Shown in pieces: positions 47,547 to 56,123 of a DNA stretch of 64,000 nt; positions within the stretch are counted from its first letter, which is position 1; every line of letters begins with the position of its first letter. The position numbers and the translations under genes were made by a program. The DNA is from Marinobacter nitratireducens. GTDB taxonomy: Bacteria; Pseudomonadota; Gammaproteobacteria; Pseudomonadales; Oleiphilaceae. The notes under the pieces are model-generated. The model had not been told where the DNA came from, did no database searches, and saw only the letters and a list, made by a program, of their open reading frames with translations. The stretch is taken from assembly GCF_000708045.1 (NCBI RefSeq), contig NZ_ANIE01000003.1, forward strand, positions 806,001-870,000, given 5' to 3'.

Positions 47547-47560
47547 CTTTCGGCCGAAAG
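47547..47560. promoter_or_regulatory. 14-nt perfect palindrome upstream of HupE-like gene
   Basis: CTTTCGGCCGAAAG, 55-68 nt before the HupE-like start and between it and the allA stop. It could be an operator or a small hairpin terminator for allA. Confidence 0.4.
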
Positions 47561-47583
47561 TACTACGCGGCATGAGCGAGGAG

Positions 47584-48072
47584 TCAGCGAAGGGTCACAC
47601 GCACCGCCATGGGCATCTCATCACAGTTATTCCCGGGACCTCCGCGATCAACCACTAAAAACTCGCCTTTGCAATCAAGGACGGAATGCACGGCATGCCA
47701 GGTACCCGCACGATAGTTGATTCCCTGATAACCATCCGTGATAAACGCCCGAACGGTATCTGGATGGATATCATCCCCCGGTGGCGCCACCACAATCAGA
47801 AACTTTTCTTCATGCATGGGGATAAATGCCTGGCTTCCCAGCGGATGCCGTTCCAGGCAGTCGACGTCCAGTGGCACCTGAACCGGATGACTCACGAAAA
47901 TACTGATCATCGGACGAGCCCCATCGCCAAGAACCTCAACACGCGCAAGGTCATGGAAGCGCGCCGTTCGGCCCCCATTTATGGGGAAGGAATTCGCAAC
48001 CCGACGGTCAATCACATCCCCGAACGGAGCAAACGCGTCTGGCGTGAGTGGCTGGGCTTCAAGATTCAACAT
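47584..48072 (-). CDS. allA: ureidoglycolate lyase
   Basis: Cupin-fold enzyme that splits (S)-ureidoglycolate into glyoxylate and urea, the last step of allantoin degradation. The 162 residues match AllA: LTPDAFAPFGDVID near the start, FVSHPVQVPLDVDCLERHPLGSQAFIP with the metal/substrate region, and YRAGTWHAVHSVLD near the end. It is the third gene of the puuE-allE-allA set on the minus strand, 18 nt after allE. Confidence 0.93.
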   Translation of the reverse strand: MLNLEAQPLTPDAFAPFGDVIDRRVANSFPINGGRTARFHDLARVEVLGDGARPMISIFVSHPVQVPLDVDCLERHPLGSQAFIPMHEEKFLIVVAPPGDDIHPDTVRAFITDGYQGINYRAGTWHAVHSVLDCKGEFLVVDRGGPGNNCDEMPMAVRVTLR

Positions 48073-48090
48073 TGTGCTTCCCCTACGGAC

Positions 48091-48939
48091 TCAACAACGG
48101 CCAAGGCCGCTCAGCTTCATGTGGCGGTTCACGTCCTTGTAAAGCAGGTAGCGAAACTGACCCGGTCCCCCTGCATAACAGGCCTGGGGGCAGAAGGCGC
48201 GAAGCCACATGTAGTCACCCGCTTCTACCTCAACCCAGTCCTTGTTAAGCAGGTAAACGGCCTTGCCCTCCAGCACGTAGAGTCCGTGCTCCATCACGTG
48301 GGTTTCCGCAAAAGGGATGGCGCCCCCAGGCTGAAACGTAACGATATTTACATGCATATCATGCCGCATGTCGCTTTGATCAACGAACCTGGTTGTAGCC
48401 CAGGAACCGTTGGTATCCGGCATTTCGATCGGTTCGATATCCTGTTCATTGGTCACGAATGCATTGGGCACCTCAATACCATCAACATACTCATAAGCTT
48501 TCCGAATCCAGTGGAAACGAACAGCTGAAGAAGCATTGTTGCGAACCTGCCAGGAACTGCCAGGTGGGATGAATGCATAACCTCCGCTCGACATCTGGTG
48601 GGTTGCGCCCTCCAGCGTCAGGATAAGCTCACCCTCTACAACAAAAAGCACAGACTCCGCCCCGGGATCCGCTTCGGGCTTTTCGCTGCCGCCACCGGGA
48701 GAGACCTCCATGATGTACTGGGAAAACGTTTCCGAAAATCCAGACAACGGACGCGAAAGCACCCATAGCCGTGTCTTCTCCCAGAACGGCAGATAGCTGA
48801 TCACAATGTCACGCATCACTCCCTTTGGGATGACTGCATAGGCCTCTGTGAATACGGCCCGGTCCGTCGTCAGTTGCGTCTGCGGCGGGTGCCCGCCAGT
48901 CGGGGCATAGTAAGAAGGAGGTGTTTGCTTGCCAGCCAT
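48091..48939 (-). CDS. allE: (S)-ureidoglycine aminohydrolase
   Basis: Bicupin manganese enzyme of 282 residues releasing ammonia from (S)-ureidoglycine to give ureidoglycolate. The first cupin includes SEKPEADPGAESVLFVVEGE. The second has the metal ligands HVMEHGLYVLEGKAVYLL and the C-terminal AFCPQACYAGGPGQFRYLLYKDVNRH motif typical of UGHY/AllE. The ATG overlaps the puuE TGA by one base (48939), so translation is coupled. Confidence 0.94.
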   Translation of the reverse strand: MAGKQTPPSYYAPTGGHPPQTQLTTDRAVFTEAYAVIPKGVMRDIVISYLPFWEKTRLWVLSRPLSGFSETFSQYIMEVSPGGGSEKPEADPGAESVLFVVEGELILTLEGATHQMSSGGYAFIPPGSSWQVRNNASSAVRFHWIRKAYEYVDGIEVPNAFVTNEQDIEPIEMPDTNGSWATTRFVDQSDMRHDMHVNIVTFQPGGAIPFAETHVMEHGLYVLEGKAVYLLNKDWVEVEAGDYMWLRAFCPQACYAGGPGQFRYLLYKDVNRHMKLSGLGRC

Positions 48940-49877
48940 CAGAAATCTCCGGATTCAAAAGGATGATGCTCTACCCAGTGCCGGGCGACATCCACACGTC
49001 GTGTCACCCACACTCGATCGTGAGCCTCAATATGATCAAGAAAGCGCTGCAGTCCGCGGAAACGCCCCGGACGCCCAATAAGCCTGCAATGAAGACCTAC
49101 CGATAGCATTTTGGGTGTGTCCTTGCCTTCGGCGTAAAGGACATCGAAGGCGTCCCTCAAGTATTCAAAGAAATGATCCCCTGTATTGAACCCCTGCGGC
49201 GTCGCGAAGCGCATATCATTGGTGTCCAGGGTGTAAGGCACAACGAGATGGTTGTGCATGTCACCCGCTGAATCGCTCTGACGAACCCAAAACGGCAGGT
49301 CATCGCCATAGTAGTCGCTGTCATAGAGGAAACTGCCCTCATCCAGCAGCAAGCGGCGAGTGTTGGGACTATCGCGCCCGGTGTACCAGCCCATGGGTTT
49401 CTCACCGTAGAGCTCCTGAAAGATTTCGATGGCGCGCTTCATGTGCTCTCGCTCGATCTCCTCAGAGACGTTCTGGTAATGCAACCAGCGCCAGCCATGG
49501 CAGGCAATCTCATGATTCAGTTCACGAAAGGCCTGCGCAACTTCCGGGTTACGCTGAAGTGCCATGGCAACGCCGAACACCGTCAGGGGGAGGTCACGAC
49601 GCTGAAATTCGTTCAGTATTCGCCAGACACCCACCCGGGAGCCATACTCGTATATAGACTCCATACTCATGTGGCGGTCGGGGAACGCCTCTGCACCCAC
49701 GATCTCAGACAGGAATCGCTCGGAATGACTGTCCCCATGAAGAATACAGTTCTCGCCGCCCTCTTCGTAATTGAGGACAAACTGCACCGCGACACGAGCC
49801 CTGCCCGGCCAGGTAACTTCGGGCAATGCGCGACCGTAGCCGATCAAATCACGGGGATACTCTGAAGTCATACTCAT
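48939..49877 (-). CDS. puuE: allantoinase, polysaccharide-deacetylase-type (PuuE)
   Basis: Opens the allantoin ring to allantoate; metal-light NodB-fold enzyme, unrelated to the amidohydrolase-type AllB. Family landmarks are EYPRDLIGYGRALPEVTWP at the N-terminus, FVLNYEEGGENCILHGD, NHEIACHGWRWLHYQ and the C-terminal HPFESGDF. About 312 residues. The frame is open to 49961 with ATGs at 49901, 49877 and 49871. Homologs begin near MT(A/S)EYPRDL, so 49877 or 49871 is right. A TTGTATACAA palindrome lies 75 nt upstream. Confidence 0.93.
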   Translation of the reverse strand: MSMTSEYPRDLIGYGRALPEVTWPGRARVAVQFVLNYEEGGENCILHGDSHSERFLSEIVGAEAFPDRHMSMESIYEYGSRVGVWRILNEFQRRDLPLTVFGVAMALQRNPEVAQAFRELNHEIACHGWRWLHYQNVSEEIEREHMKRAIEIFQELYGEKPMGWYTGRDSPNTRRLLLDEGSFLYDSDYYGDDLPFWVRQSDSAGDMHNHLVVPYTLDTNDMRFATPQGFNTGDHFFEYLRDAFDVLYAEGKDTPKMLSVGLHCRLIGRPGRFRGLQRFLDHIEAHDRVWVTRRVDVARHWVEHHPFESGDF

Positions 49878-49951
49878 GGGAGTAAACGTCCTCTCTGACA
49901 TCAAATTCTTTGCTAAAACCAGCCACCAATAACGACAATTTCGCCACATTT

Positions 49952-49961
49952 TTGTATACAA
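49952..49961. promoter_or_regulatory. candidate GntR operator before puuE
   Basis: Perfect palindrome TTGTATACAA, the TNGTATACNA type seen for FadR/FCD-subfamily regulators, 75-84 nt upstream of the puuE start. Confidence 0.55.
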
Positions 49962-50101
49962 GACAACATATTTTTGTCCTATAAGCTAAAGGTCAAAAAA
50001 TTTAAGACACATATAATACTCTGTTTTATAGACCTTTTTTATACCTGGAGGCTTTGTTTTTGCATTTTTCTGAAACAAAAGCTTGCGTACCCAAGCCATG
50101 C

Positions 50102-50120
50102 TGTACAAAATTGTGTACAA
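50102..50120. promoter_or_regulatory. candidate GntR operator before the racemase gene
   Basis: TTGTGTACAA at 50111-50120 differs by one base from the puuE palindrome. It overlaps a second TGTACAA at 50102-50108, giving two half-sites spaced 12 nt apart. The start codon is 44 nt further. Confidence 0.5.
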
Positions 50121-50163
50121 CTACTTATTGTATTGTTCACCAGAAAAATGAGCCAGGGACACC

Positions 50164-50913
50164 ATGCACATTCGAGTTATCAACCCCAACACCACCCGCG
50201 GAATGACCGACACAATCGGGAAAGCAGCGGCCAGTGTGGCTGCACCCGGCACACGGATAACCGCTACCCAGCCCGCCAGCGGCCCGGTGTCGATTGAGAG
50301 CCATTTTGATGAAGCCATCAGTGCCGTCGGCGTTGTTGAGGAAGTTCTCGCTGCTGAGCGCGGCGAAGATCCTGTCGATGCTTATGTTATCGCGTGTTTT
50401 GGCGACCCCGGGCTCCTTGCAGCGCGTGAAGTGACCCGCGCGCCCGTCATTGGCATTGCTGAAGCCGCTTTTCACATGGCGACACTCATCAGCACGCGGT
50501 TTTCCGTGGTCACCACATTGGGCCGCACAGGCATTATTGCTGAACACCTACTGGAAAATTATGGCTTCAGCCATCACTGCCGACGAGTGCGCGCGGCCGA
50601 AATTCCGGTACTGGATCTGGAAGAGAACCCGGATCTCGCAGTTGAGCGGTTGATTGACGAATGCCTGAGAGCGAAGAAAGAAGACAACATTGGCGCCATC
50701 GTACTTGGTTGCGGCGGCATGGCCGACCTCACCGATCAGCTGACGGACGCAATTGGCTTGCCAATCATTGAGGGCGTGAGTTCCGGCGTCAAGCTCGCCG
50801 AAGCCCTGGCGGGCCTAAAGCTTGGCACAAGCAAATACGGTGATCTCGCGTACCCACGCCCGAAACCTTTCACAGGCCAGTTCGAACACCATTCAAATAT
50901 AAAAATCCAATAA
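50164..50913 (+). CDS. hpxA: hydantoin/allantoin racemase, Asp/Glu racemase superfamily
   Basis: Cofactor-free racemase of 249 residues. The two catalytic cysteines are in VIACFGDPGLLAARE and LGCGGMADL; VINPNTTRGMTDTI and VTTLGRTG are usual hydantoin-racemase blocks. HpxA-type members interconvert R- and S-allantoin. That role fits the adjoining puuE-allE-allA genes and the permease, but a hydantoin role cannot be excluded from sequence. It starts four bases after AGGGA. Divergent from puuE across a 286-nt region with operator-like palindromes. Confidence 0.85.
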   Translation: MHIRVINPNTTRGMTDTIGKAAASVAAPGTRITATQPASGPVSIESHFDEAISAVGVVEEVLAAERGEDPVDAYVIACFGDPGLLAAREVTRAPVIGIAEAAFHMATLISTRFSVVTTLGRTGIIAEHLLENYGFSHHCRRVRAAEIPVLDLEENPDLAVERLIDECLRAKKEDNIGAIVLGCGGMADLTDQLTDAIGLPIIEGVSSGVKLAEALAGLKLGTSKYGDLAYPRPKPFTGQFEHHSNIKIQ

Positions 50914-51029
50914 GACAACAACGAGATCTGATGCAGTCCTAACTATAAAGCCCCACAGCCAAAGCAGGGGCACACATCTACATCCTTATCGGAGTGGAAA
51001 ATGAAACTGCACGCACAACGAGGACGCAC

Positions 51030-52403
51030 ATGAACAACCCTCAGGCCTACACATCGTCATTAGAGAACAGCCATGCGAACACGCATGATGCGGACACCAA
51101 GGCGCTCGGCGAAGAATCCCTTGCACCTCAGGAAACCCGCATCATGGGACGCATTTCCTATCTGCTTGCCTGGTTCGGTGGCTGCGTGTCGATCGGCACT
51201 TTCACCATGGGCTCAAGCGTAGTTGGCACGCTCAATCTCATCCAGGCCTCTGTGGCCATCGCTATTGGTTGCTTTGTCATCGGCGCCGCTCTGGCGTTAA
51301 ACGGGGCTGCCGGCTACAAGTACGGCATCCCTTTCATGGTTCAGGCGCGCAGCGCTTTTGGTTTTTCAGGCACACGTCTGCCCGGCCTTGTTCGGGCCGT
51401 ACCAGCCATTGTCTGGTACGGGTTCCAGAGCTGGATTGGCGCCGGCGCACTGAATATGGTTTCAACCACCCTGTTCGGTTTCGACAACCTTGTCTTCTTC
51501 TTTATTGCCTTCCAGTTCCTGCAAATCGGCCTCTCGGTCATGGGCTTCCAGGGAATCAAATGGCTTGAGAACGTTGGAAGCGCCTTCATTCTCGCGTCCC
51601 TCGTCTACATGTTCTACAGCACCATTGAGCGATACGGCGACACGCTATCGACCAACCTGCTCACCATGGAAGGCTCATGGGGATTGCCGTTCTGGGGGGC
51701 GACCATGCTCTTTCTCGGCATCTACAGCACCATGATCCTGAACGTGAGCGATTACGCTCGTGAACACAAGCACGGTACAGGCCCGGGGCTTCTGACCACG
51801 ATCTACTCCATGTCTATCCTGCCCTGCACCCTGTTCATGGGACTCATCGGCTTCATGGTTTCCGAGGCCACCGGCGTGGCAGATCCGATTCAGGTCTTCT
51901 CCAATGCGGTAGACAACACCCCACTGCTGATGACGACGCTGATGTTCATTGCCTTCGCTCAGGTCACCACAAACGTACTCAATAACGTGGTGCCACCGAC
52001 CTACGTGTTAATGGATGTATTCAAACTGAGCTTCCGGAAAGCAACGGTGATTGTCGGCTTGCTGGCATTCGCGACCTTTCCCTGGGAGCTGGTGAAAGAC
52101 GGTTCTGCCGCAGGCCTGCAAATTTTTGTTCAGACCTACTCCGCCTTCCTGGGGCCGATCTTCGCTGTACTGGTGGTTGATTACTACCTGATTCGAGGTC
52201 GCAACCTGAACCTTCAGCACTTGTACAACCCCCAGGGCCCCTATCAAGGCGTCAACTACTCCGCATTGGTCGCAACAGCCATCGGTGCAGTGGTCGCCCT
52301 GAGCTTTTCTGCAGTGTCCTGGTACGCCAGCCTGATTCCGGCAGGCCTGAGCTACTACCTGCTGATGATGTATTGGCCCGCCAGCCAACGCTTCCGCACC
52401 TAA
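51030..52403 (+). CDS. NCS1-family nucleobase/allantoin permease
   Basis: Inner-membrane sodium or proton symporter of about 457 residues with 12 helices, of the cytosine/purine/uracil/thiamine/allantoin (NCS1) family. TRIMGRISYLLAWFGGCVSIGTF opens the first helix; PFMVQARSAFGFSGTRLPGLVRA and VWYGFQSWIGA are the substrate-site loops of the family. Context suggests allantoin as substrate. Met 51030 follows GAGG by six bases; the frame opens at GTG 50994. It lies 116 nt after the racemase gene. A hairpin terminator follows. Confidence 0.9.
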   Translation: MNNPQAYTSSLENSHANTHDADTKALGEESLAPQETRIMGRISYLLAWFGGCVSIGTFTMGSSVVGTLNLIQASVAIAIGCFVIGAALALNGAAGYKYGIPFMVQARSAFGFSGTRLPGLVRAVPAIVWYGFQSWIGAGALNMVSTTLFGFDNLVFFFIAFQFLQIGLSVMGFQGIKWLENVGSAFILASLVYMFYSTIERYGDTLSTNLLTMEGSWGLPFWGATMLFLGIYSTMILNVSDYAREHKHGTGPGLLTTIYSMSILPCTLFMGLIGFMVSEATGVADPIQVFSNAVDNTPLLMTTLMFIAFAQVTTNVLNNVVPPTYVLMDVFKLSFRKATVIVGLLAFATFPWELVKDGSAAGLQIFVQTYSAFLGPIFAVLVVDYYLIRGRNLNLQHLYNPQGPYQGVNYSALVATAIGAVVALSFSAVSWYASLIPAGLSYYLLMMYWPASQRFRT

Positions 52404-52444
52404 TCAGACACCCGATAAAGAACTCAGCGGTTACCCTCCGCTTT

Positions 52445-52477
52445 GCTGCCCTCACTCCCAATGGGGGTAGCGTTTTT
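52445..52477 (+). terminator. terminator after the NCS1 permease gene
   Basis: Stem GCTGCCC / GGGTAGC (one G-U), loop of 13 nt, followed by GTTTTT. It lies between the permease and the convergent GntR gene. Confidence 0.75.
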
Positions 52478-52486
52478 CCGGTTCGC

Positions 52487-53224
52487 CTAAACGGAGAATA
52501 TATCCCGCAGGTCCGGCGTTTCGTCAGACTCCTCAACGAATGAAAGCGACGCTTCAATAGATTTCAGGTGTCGCTCCATAAAGCTACTCGCCTTCTTGCC
52601 CTCCCCGGCACACAGATAATCGACCAGGTTTTCATGATCGTGGGACTCGCATCCCAGGTGCCCGGAGTTGCCATAAACCGCCAGAATCAATGAGGAGCGC
52701 GAGCAGAGCTGGCCAACAAACTCGGACAGCGTTTTGTTGCCCGACAGCTCCGCCAGGCGCGCATGAAACGCGGCTGACAGCTTAATCGCGACCCTCTGCT
52801 CCCGGTTGCGCAGTGCCTGTTTTTCCTCTTGCGCCATTTTGCGCAGCTCTTTTACGTCAGCGTCGGTGACCCGTCGGGCAGCCACTTCCATGAGCCCGCA
52901 TTCAACCATGCGACGGGCCTCGAACACGTCTTTTGCCTCCTCAACCGAAGGGCGGTTAACGCTGGCTCCGCGCCGTGGGGTCAGGGTAACTAACTGCTCC
53001 AGAGCCAGTCGTTGTAACACCTTGCGGATGCCCGTTCGGCTGACCCCGAATACGTCGGACAGTGCATCTTCACGCAAGCGGGCACCGGGTTTCAGACGAT
53101 GTTCGATAATCGCATCGGAAATGGAACGATAGATCGCATCAAGACCTTTGCTCTTTGGCCTGGAATCCCGTTTCTGATCCTGACCATCGGCAACAGATTC
53201 GGATACTGCCTGACTGCGACTCAT
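52487..53224 (-). CDS. GntR-family regulator, FadR/FCD subfamily
   Basis: 245-residue DNA-binding repressor or activator. The winged helix is about residues 30-95 (LREDALSDVFGVSRTGIRKVLQRLALEQLVTL). An all-helical FCD effector domain follows, with the usual metal-binding His residues (AFHARLAELSGNKTL, CESHDHENLVDYLC). It is located beside the ureide cluster, and TTGTATAC-type palindromes occur upstream of puuE, the racemase and this gene itself, so it probably controls all of them; the effector is likely a ureide intermediate. This is an inference from position. Confidence 0.92.
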   Translation of the reverse strand: MSRSQAVSESVADGQDQKRDSRPKSKGLDAIYRSISDAIIEHRLKPGARLREDALSDVFGVSRTGIRKVLQRLALEQLVTLTPRRGASVNRPSVEEAKDVFEARRMVECGLMEVAARRVTDADVKELRKMAQEEKQALRNREQRVAIKLSAAFHARLAELSGNKTLSEFVGQLCSRSSLILAVYGNSGHLGCESHDHENLVDYLCAGEGKKASSFMERHLKSIEASLSFVEESDETPDLRDIFSV

Positions 53225-53262
53225 CTCATTCCCCGCTATTTAAGATCCAATACCGTTCCTTA

Positions 53263-53272
53263 TTGTATACGC
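53263..53272. promoter_or_regulatory. candidate GntR operator upstream of the gntR gene
   Basis: TTGTATACGC shares eight of ten bases with the puuE palindrome and lies 39 nt before the gntR start, consistent with autoregulation. Confidence 0.4.
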
Positions 53273-53303
53273 TCCCAATATGACAAGGCGACAAAACCGC
53301 TAT

Positions 53304-53951
53304 TTACCCTGGATTTTCCATCAGAGATAGCTCCCTCATGAGTCTGCCCAGCACCAAAGACCTGACCTGAGGGTGGACCCTGCCTTCGGGATAACACCTC
53401 ACCAGATCAATGTGGGAGATGCCATCGACTCTTGAGAAACCGTGGTTTTCCACAAACTGCCCTGCCATCGTTGGTGTTGCGAGATTACGCTGATAACGCC
53501 GGTCACAGCCCAGTATGTCGCCCTCCGAGAAGAGGTTGATACATTGCTTGACGTTGGAGGGAATCTGACGCGGCTCGGCCCTCCACCGGCCAGGAAAGGC
53601 TCGGCCCAGGCCACCTGCAGCAATCGTCACAAGCAGGTCAACCGGAACGCCGGCACCGTGTAATTCTCGGGCCACTTCAACGGCCTGAAATCCTCCCTGG
53701 CTGTATCCAATCAGCGCGATCTTTCGGTTGGCATCGACCGCAGACCTTAGCTCCTCCGCAATGGCTCGCGGCGAATGCAGATGACCATACATGGTTGTGT
53801 CTGTATGCCCTTGGTCCCTCAGGTAATGCAACAGATGACGCTGCATGTGTGACCGAGCCATCAGCCCGTGAATCAGCGCTATTTTCGGACCGCTAAAAGC
53901 CGAATCCGAAATGGGACGATCCGGAAACTGAAACAGTGGTTCTCGGGGCAT
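53304..53951 (-). CDS. alpha/beta hydrolase, esterase/lipase-like
   Basis: Putative hydrolase of 215 residues. KIALIHGLMARSHMQRHLLHYL supplies the HG oxyanion segment, GYSQGGFQ the nucleophile Ser, and the candidate His is in DGISHIDL. Met 53951 with GAGG nine bases upstream was chosen; the frame is open to 54098 but overlaps the alcohol dehydrogenase gene there. Similar to esterases with a short lid, possibly lipase-like; substrate unknown. No signal peptide is visible. Confidence 0.7.
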   Translation of the reverse strand: MPREPLFQFPDRPISDSAFSGPKIALIHGLMARSHMQRHLLHYLRDQGHTDTTMYGHLHSPRAIAEELRSAVDANRKIALIGYSQGGFQAVEVARELHGAGVPVDLLVTIAAGGLGRAFPGRWRAEPRQIPSNVKQCINLFSEGDILGCDRRYQRNLATPTMAGQFVENHGFSRVDGISHIDLVRCYPEGRVHPQVRSLVLGRLMRELSLMENPG

Positions 53952-54087
53952 ACAGGAAAGCCTCTTGTGGGGACAGGCCAGACAAAATACCAGCCATTCT
54001 CCTCCCATCCACGGCCCGGAAACTCCCCATACAGAAAAGGCCCGGGATGACAGCCAATGCACCACCAGGCCAGTCGTCTGCCTTGGA

Positions 54088-55140
54088 TCAGTCCTCAACA
54101 GACAACGCAGACATATCCATCACATAGCGATGGGCAATGTCGCCTTTGTTCATCACTTCAAAGGCATCATTGATCTGGTCCGGACGGATGATCTCGCAAA
54201 TCGGGTGGATATCATGTTCCGCACAGAAATCCAGTACTTCCTGTGTTTCCTTGATGCCACCGATCAGCGAACCAGCCACACGACGGCGCCCCATGATCAT
54301 CGGCACCGACATGAACTCTTTCATCGGGCCAACCTGACCGACAATCACCAACGTGCCGTCGATGTCCAGAAGCGGCGTGTAAGGCGTGACATCGTGCTCA
54401 ACCGGCACAGTATCGATGATCAGATCCATAGACGCTGCGGCTGCTGCCATGGCGTCTTCATCGGTTGATGCCAGGATACCGAGGGCGCCGATGGATTTCG
54501 CCTCTTCCTCTTTTTTCTTCGAACGGCTGAGTACAGTCACCTCAGCGCCCATCGCCACGGCCAGCTTGACCGCCATATGACCAAGACCACCCAGACCGAT
54601 CACCCCTACCCGGCTGCCTTTGCCAATATTCCAGGTACGCAGCGGTGAGAAGGTGGTAATACCGGCACACAGAATCGGCGCAGCGCGTGACAGGTCCAGA
54701 GCCCCCGGAATTCGCAATACGAACTCTTCCCGCACCACAATGTGCTTGGAGTAACCGCCCTGGGTAATCTCGCCGTCAATGCGATCCGGAGCACCGTAGG
54801 TCGGAGTCATCCCGTGTCGGCAGTACTGCTCTTCATGGTGATGGCACTGGTCACACTCCTGACAGCTGTCCACCATGCAGCCTACACCAACGTGATCGCC
54901 GGCTTTGTAATGAGTGACTTCGGGACCGACTTCCAAAACACGCCCAATGATTTCATGGCCAGGCACCAGCGGGTAAGGCTGAGGCCCCCAATCGCCATTG
55001 ACCGTGTGCAAATCCGAGTGGCACACACCGCTGTAGAGAATTTCAATGGCCACATCGTTTGCGCGCAAGGCGCGACGTTCGAAGTGGTAGGGTGCCATTA
55101 TCGCATCAGAGGAATAGGCAGCGTATCCAACCGTTTTCAT
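54088..55140 (-). CDS. zinc-dependent alcohol dehydrogenase, cinnamyl-alcohol/YahK type
   Basis: NAD(P)-linked medium-chain dehydrogenase of 350 residues. Catalytic zinc ligands are in GVCHSDLHTVNGDWG and GHEIIGR. The structural zinc Cys cluster is CQECDQCHHHEEQYC, and the Rossmann motif is GVIGLGGLGHMAVKLA. The sequence follows the CAD-like YahK/AdhC branch that reduces aldehydes with NADPH. It is followed at a short distance by the hydrolase gene on the same strand. Upstream (55141-55367) is a 227-nt spacer with no gene. Confidence 0.94.
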   Translation of the reverse strand: MKTVGYAAYSSDAIMAPYHFERRALRANDVAIEILYSGVCHSDLHTVNGDWGPQPYPLVPGHEIIGRVLEVGPEVTHYKAGDHVGVGCMVDSCQECDQCHHHEEQYCRHGMTPTYGAPDRIDGEITQGGYSKHIVVREEFVLRIPGALDLSRAAPILCAGITTFSPLRTWNIGKGSRVGVIGLGGLGHMAVKLAVAMGAEVTVLSRSKKKEEEAKSIGALGILASTDEDAMAAAAASMDLIIDTVPVEHDVTPYTPLLDIDGTLVIVGQVGPMKEFMSVPMIMGRRRVAGSLIGGIKETQEVLDFCAEHDIHPICEIIRPDQINDAFEVMNKGDIAHRYVMDMSALSVED

Positions 55141-55367
55141 GGAAACTCCTTACACACAGGTTCAGATTGAATGTAGAAAGACAGCGCGACGGACATCGCG
55201 CCAACAATGGAACCATTGTAGAAGCAGAGCCCCCTTGGCTTCCTGTCCGATTCTGCTCGTTGATTGCCTGATTCTCTCCCGCAATACCAATAACAGGAAA
55301 AAGACCCATAAAAGCTTGCCAATTACGACGTTGAACGCAGCGGCGCGCGAAAAGAGGGAAAGAGGTT

Positions 55368-55781
55368 TTAGAATGTGTCGTTGCCGTCGACACCGAGGTT
55401 GTTGATGCGCGTTTTCCCCAAAACCTTTAGCAGAAGGTTTCGGCAGGCTCGTAATACCGGATACAGAACGGACGACGCAAGCCGGGACCTGAAAATCCAG
55501 TAGTTCAGACAATTGAATACACCGGAACGACTCCCAATCAACGCCAGGGCATGAATGGCATCGGCTCCGTAATAGAGCTGATCGCCCATCTTCAACACCA
55601 TCCCCTGATCAATATCCAGTCCCTGAGCAGTCACCTCTCTCAGAACCTCAGAGTCGTCACGAGCATTCACAATAACCAGTTCCCCCACACTCCTCCGGAT
55701 ATTCACCAGCTGGCAGTAGGCATTACACGCAGGGCATTCCCGATCATAAACGAGCAGTATTTTTTCGTGGTCCATCTGCAT
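55368..55781 (-). CDS. DCC-family thiol-disulfide oxidoreductase-like protein
   Basis: 137-residue protein of the DUF393/YuxK family, thioredoxin-like, named for a conserved DxxC..C motif. VYDRECPACNAYCQLV contains the CxxC; the mid-section (LVIVNARDDSEV) and tail (YYGADAIHALALIG) fit the family. No signal peptide, so cytoplasmic or membrane-attached. It starts at 55781 or 55775, after GAGG. It follows the YrhK-like gene by 16 nt, so the pair is co-transcribed. Function unknown. Confidence 0.8.
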   Translation of the reverse strand: MQMDHEKILLVYDRECPACNAYCQLVNIRRSVGELVIVNARDDSEVLREVTAQGLDIDQGMVLKMGDQLYYGADAIHALALIGSRSGVFNCLNYWIFRSRLASSVLYPVLRACRNLLLKVLGKTRINNLGVDGNDTF

Positions 55782-55797
55782 CGGTCCTCTACGCTAC

Positions 55798-56073
55798 CTA
55801 GGATTCCCAGTTACTCGCCGGTATCCGCTGAATGTGGATATGACTGATCAAGCGGATCGTCGGGCGAATCAGGAACTGGGCACTACCAATGATAAACAGC
55901 CAGACGGCTTGCGTTTCATATTCAGGATACAGAAACAGGATGCTGCCAGTCAGAAACCAGATCGCAATAAAAAAGTCGTTGATGATGCTGAGCATCTCAT
56001 AACGGCGGCGGATGATGAGCTCTTCGTCGCCCAATCGGATGGTGAGAGGGTTATCAGTCTGGCTTTCACGCAT
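55798..56073 (-). CDS. YrhK-like small membrane protein
   Basis: 91-residue protein with two hydrophobic helices (about 32-52 and 58-78) after an N-terminal RLGDEELIIRRRYE segment. It matches the YrhK domain, whose members are small inner-membrane proteins of unknown role. Met 56073 follows GGGAGG by nine bases; the frame extends to 56100. Co-transcribed with the DCC-family gene. Confidence 0.75.
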   Translation of the reverse strand: MRESQTDNPLTIRLGDEELIIRRRYEMLSIINDFFIAIWFLTGSILFLYPEYETQAVWLFIIGSAQFLIRPTIRLISHIHIQRIPASNWES

Positions 56074-56123
56074 AGTTGGATGCCTCCCATAGGTTTCCAT
56101 CAGGATATCGTCAGTGTGTCACC

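Noticed and set aside
55137..55367. Short minus-strand frames in the spacer between the DCC-family gene and the alcohol dehydrogenase gene
   Set aside because: One has a hydrophobic stretch, but there is no ribosome-binding site, no recognisable motif, and competing frames are equally open.
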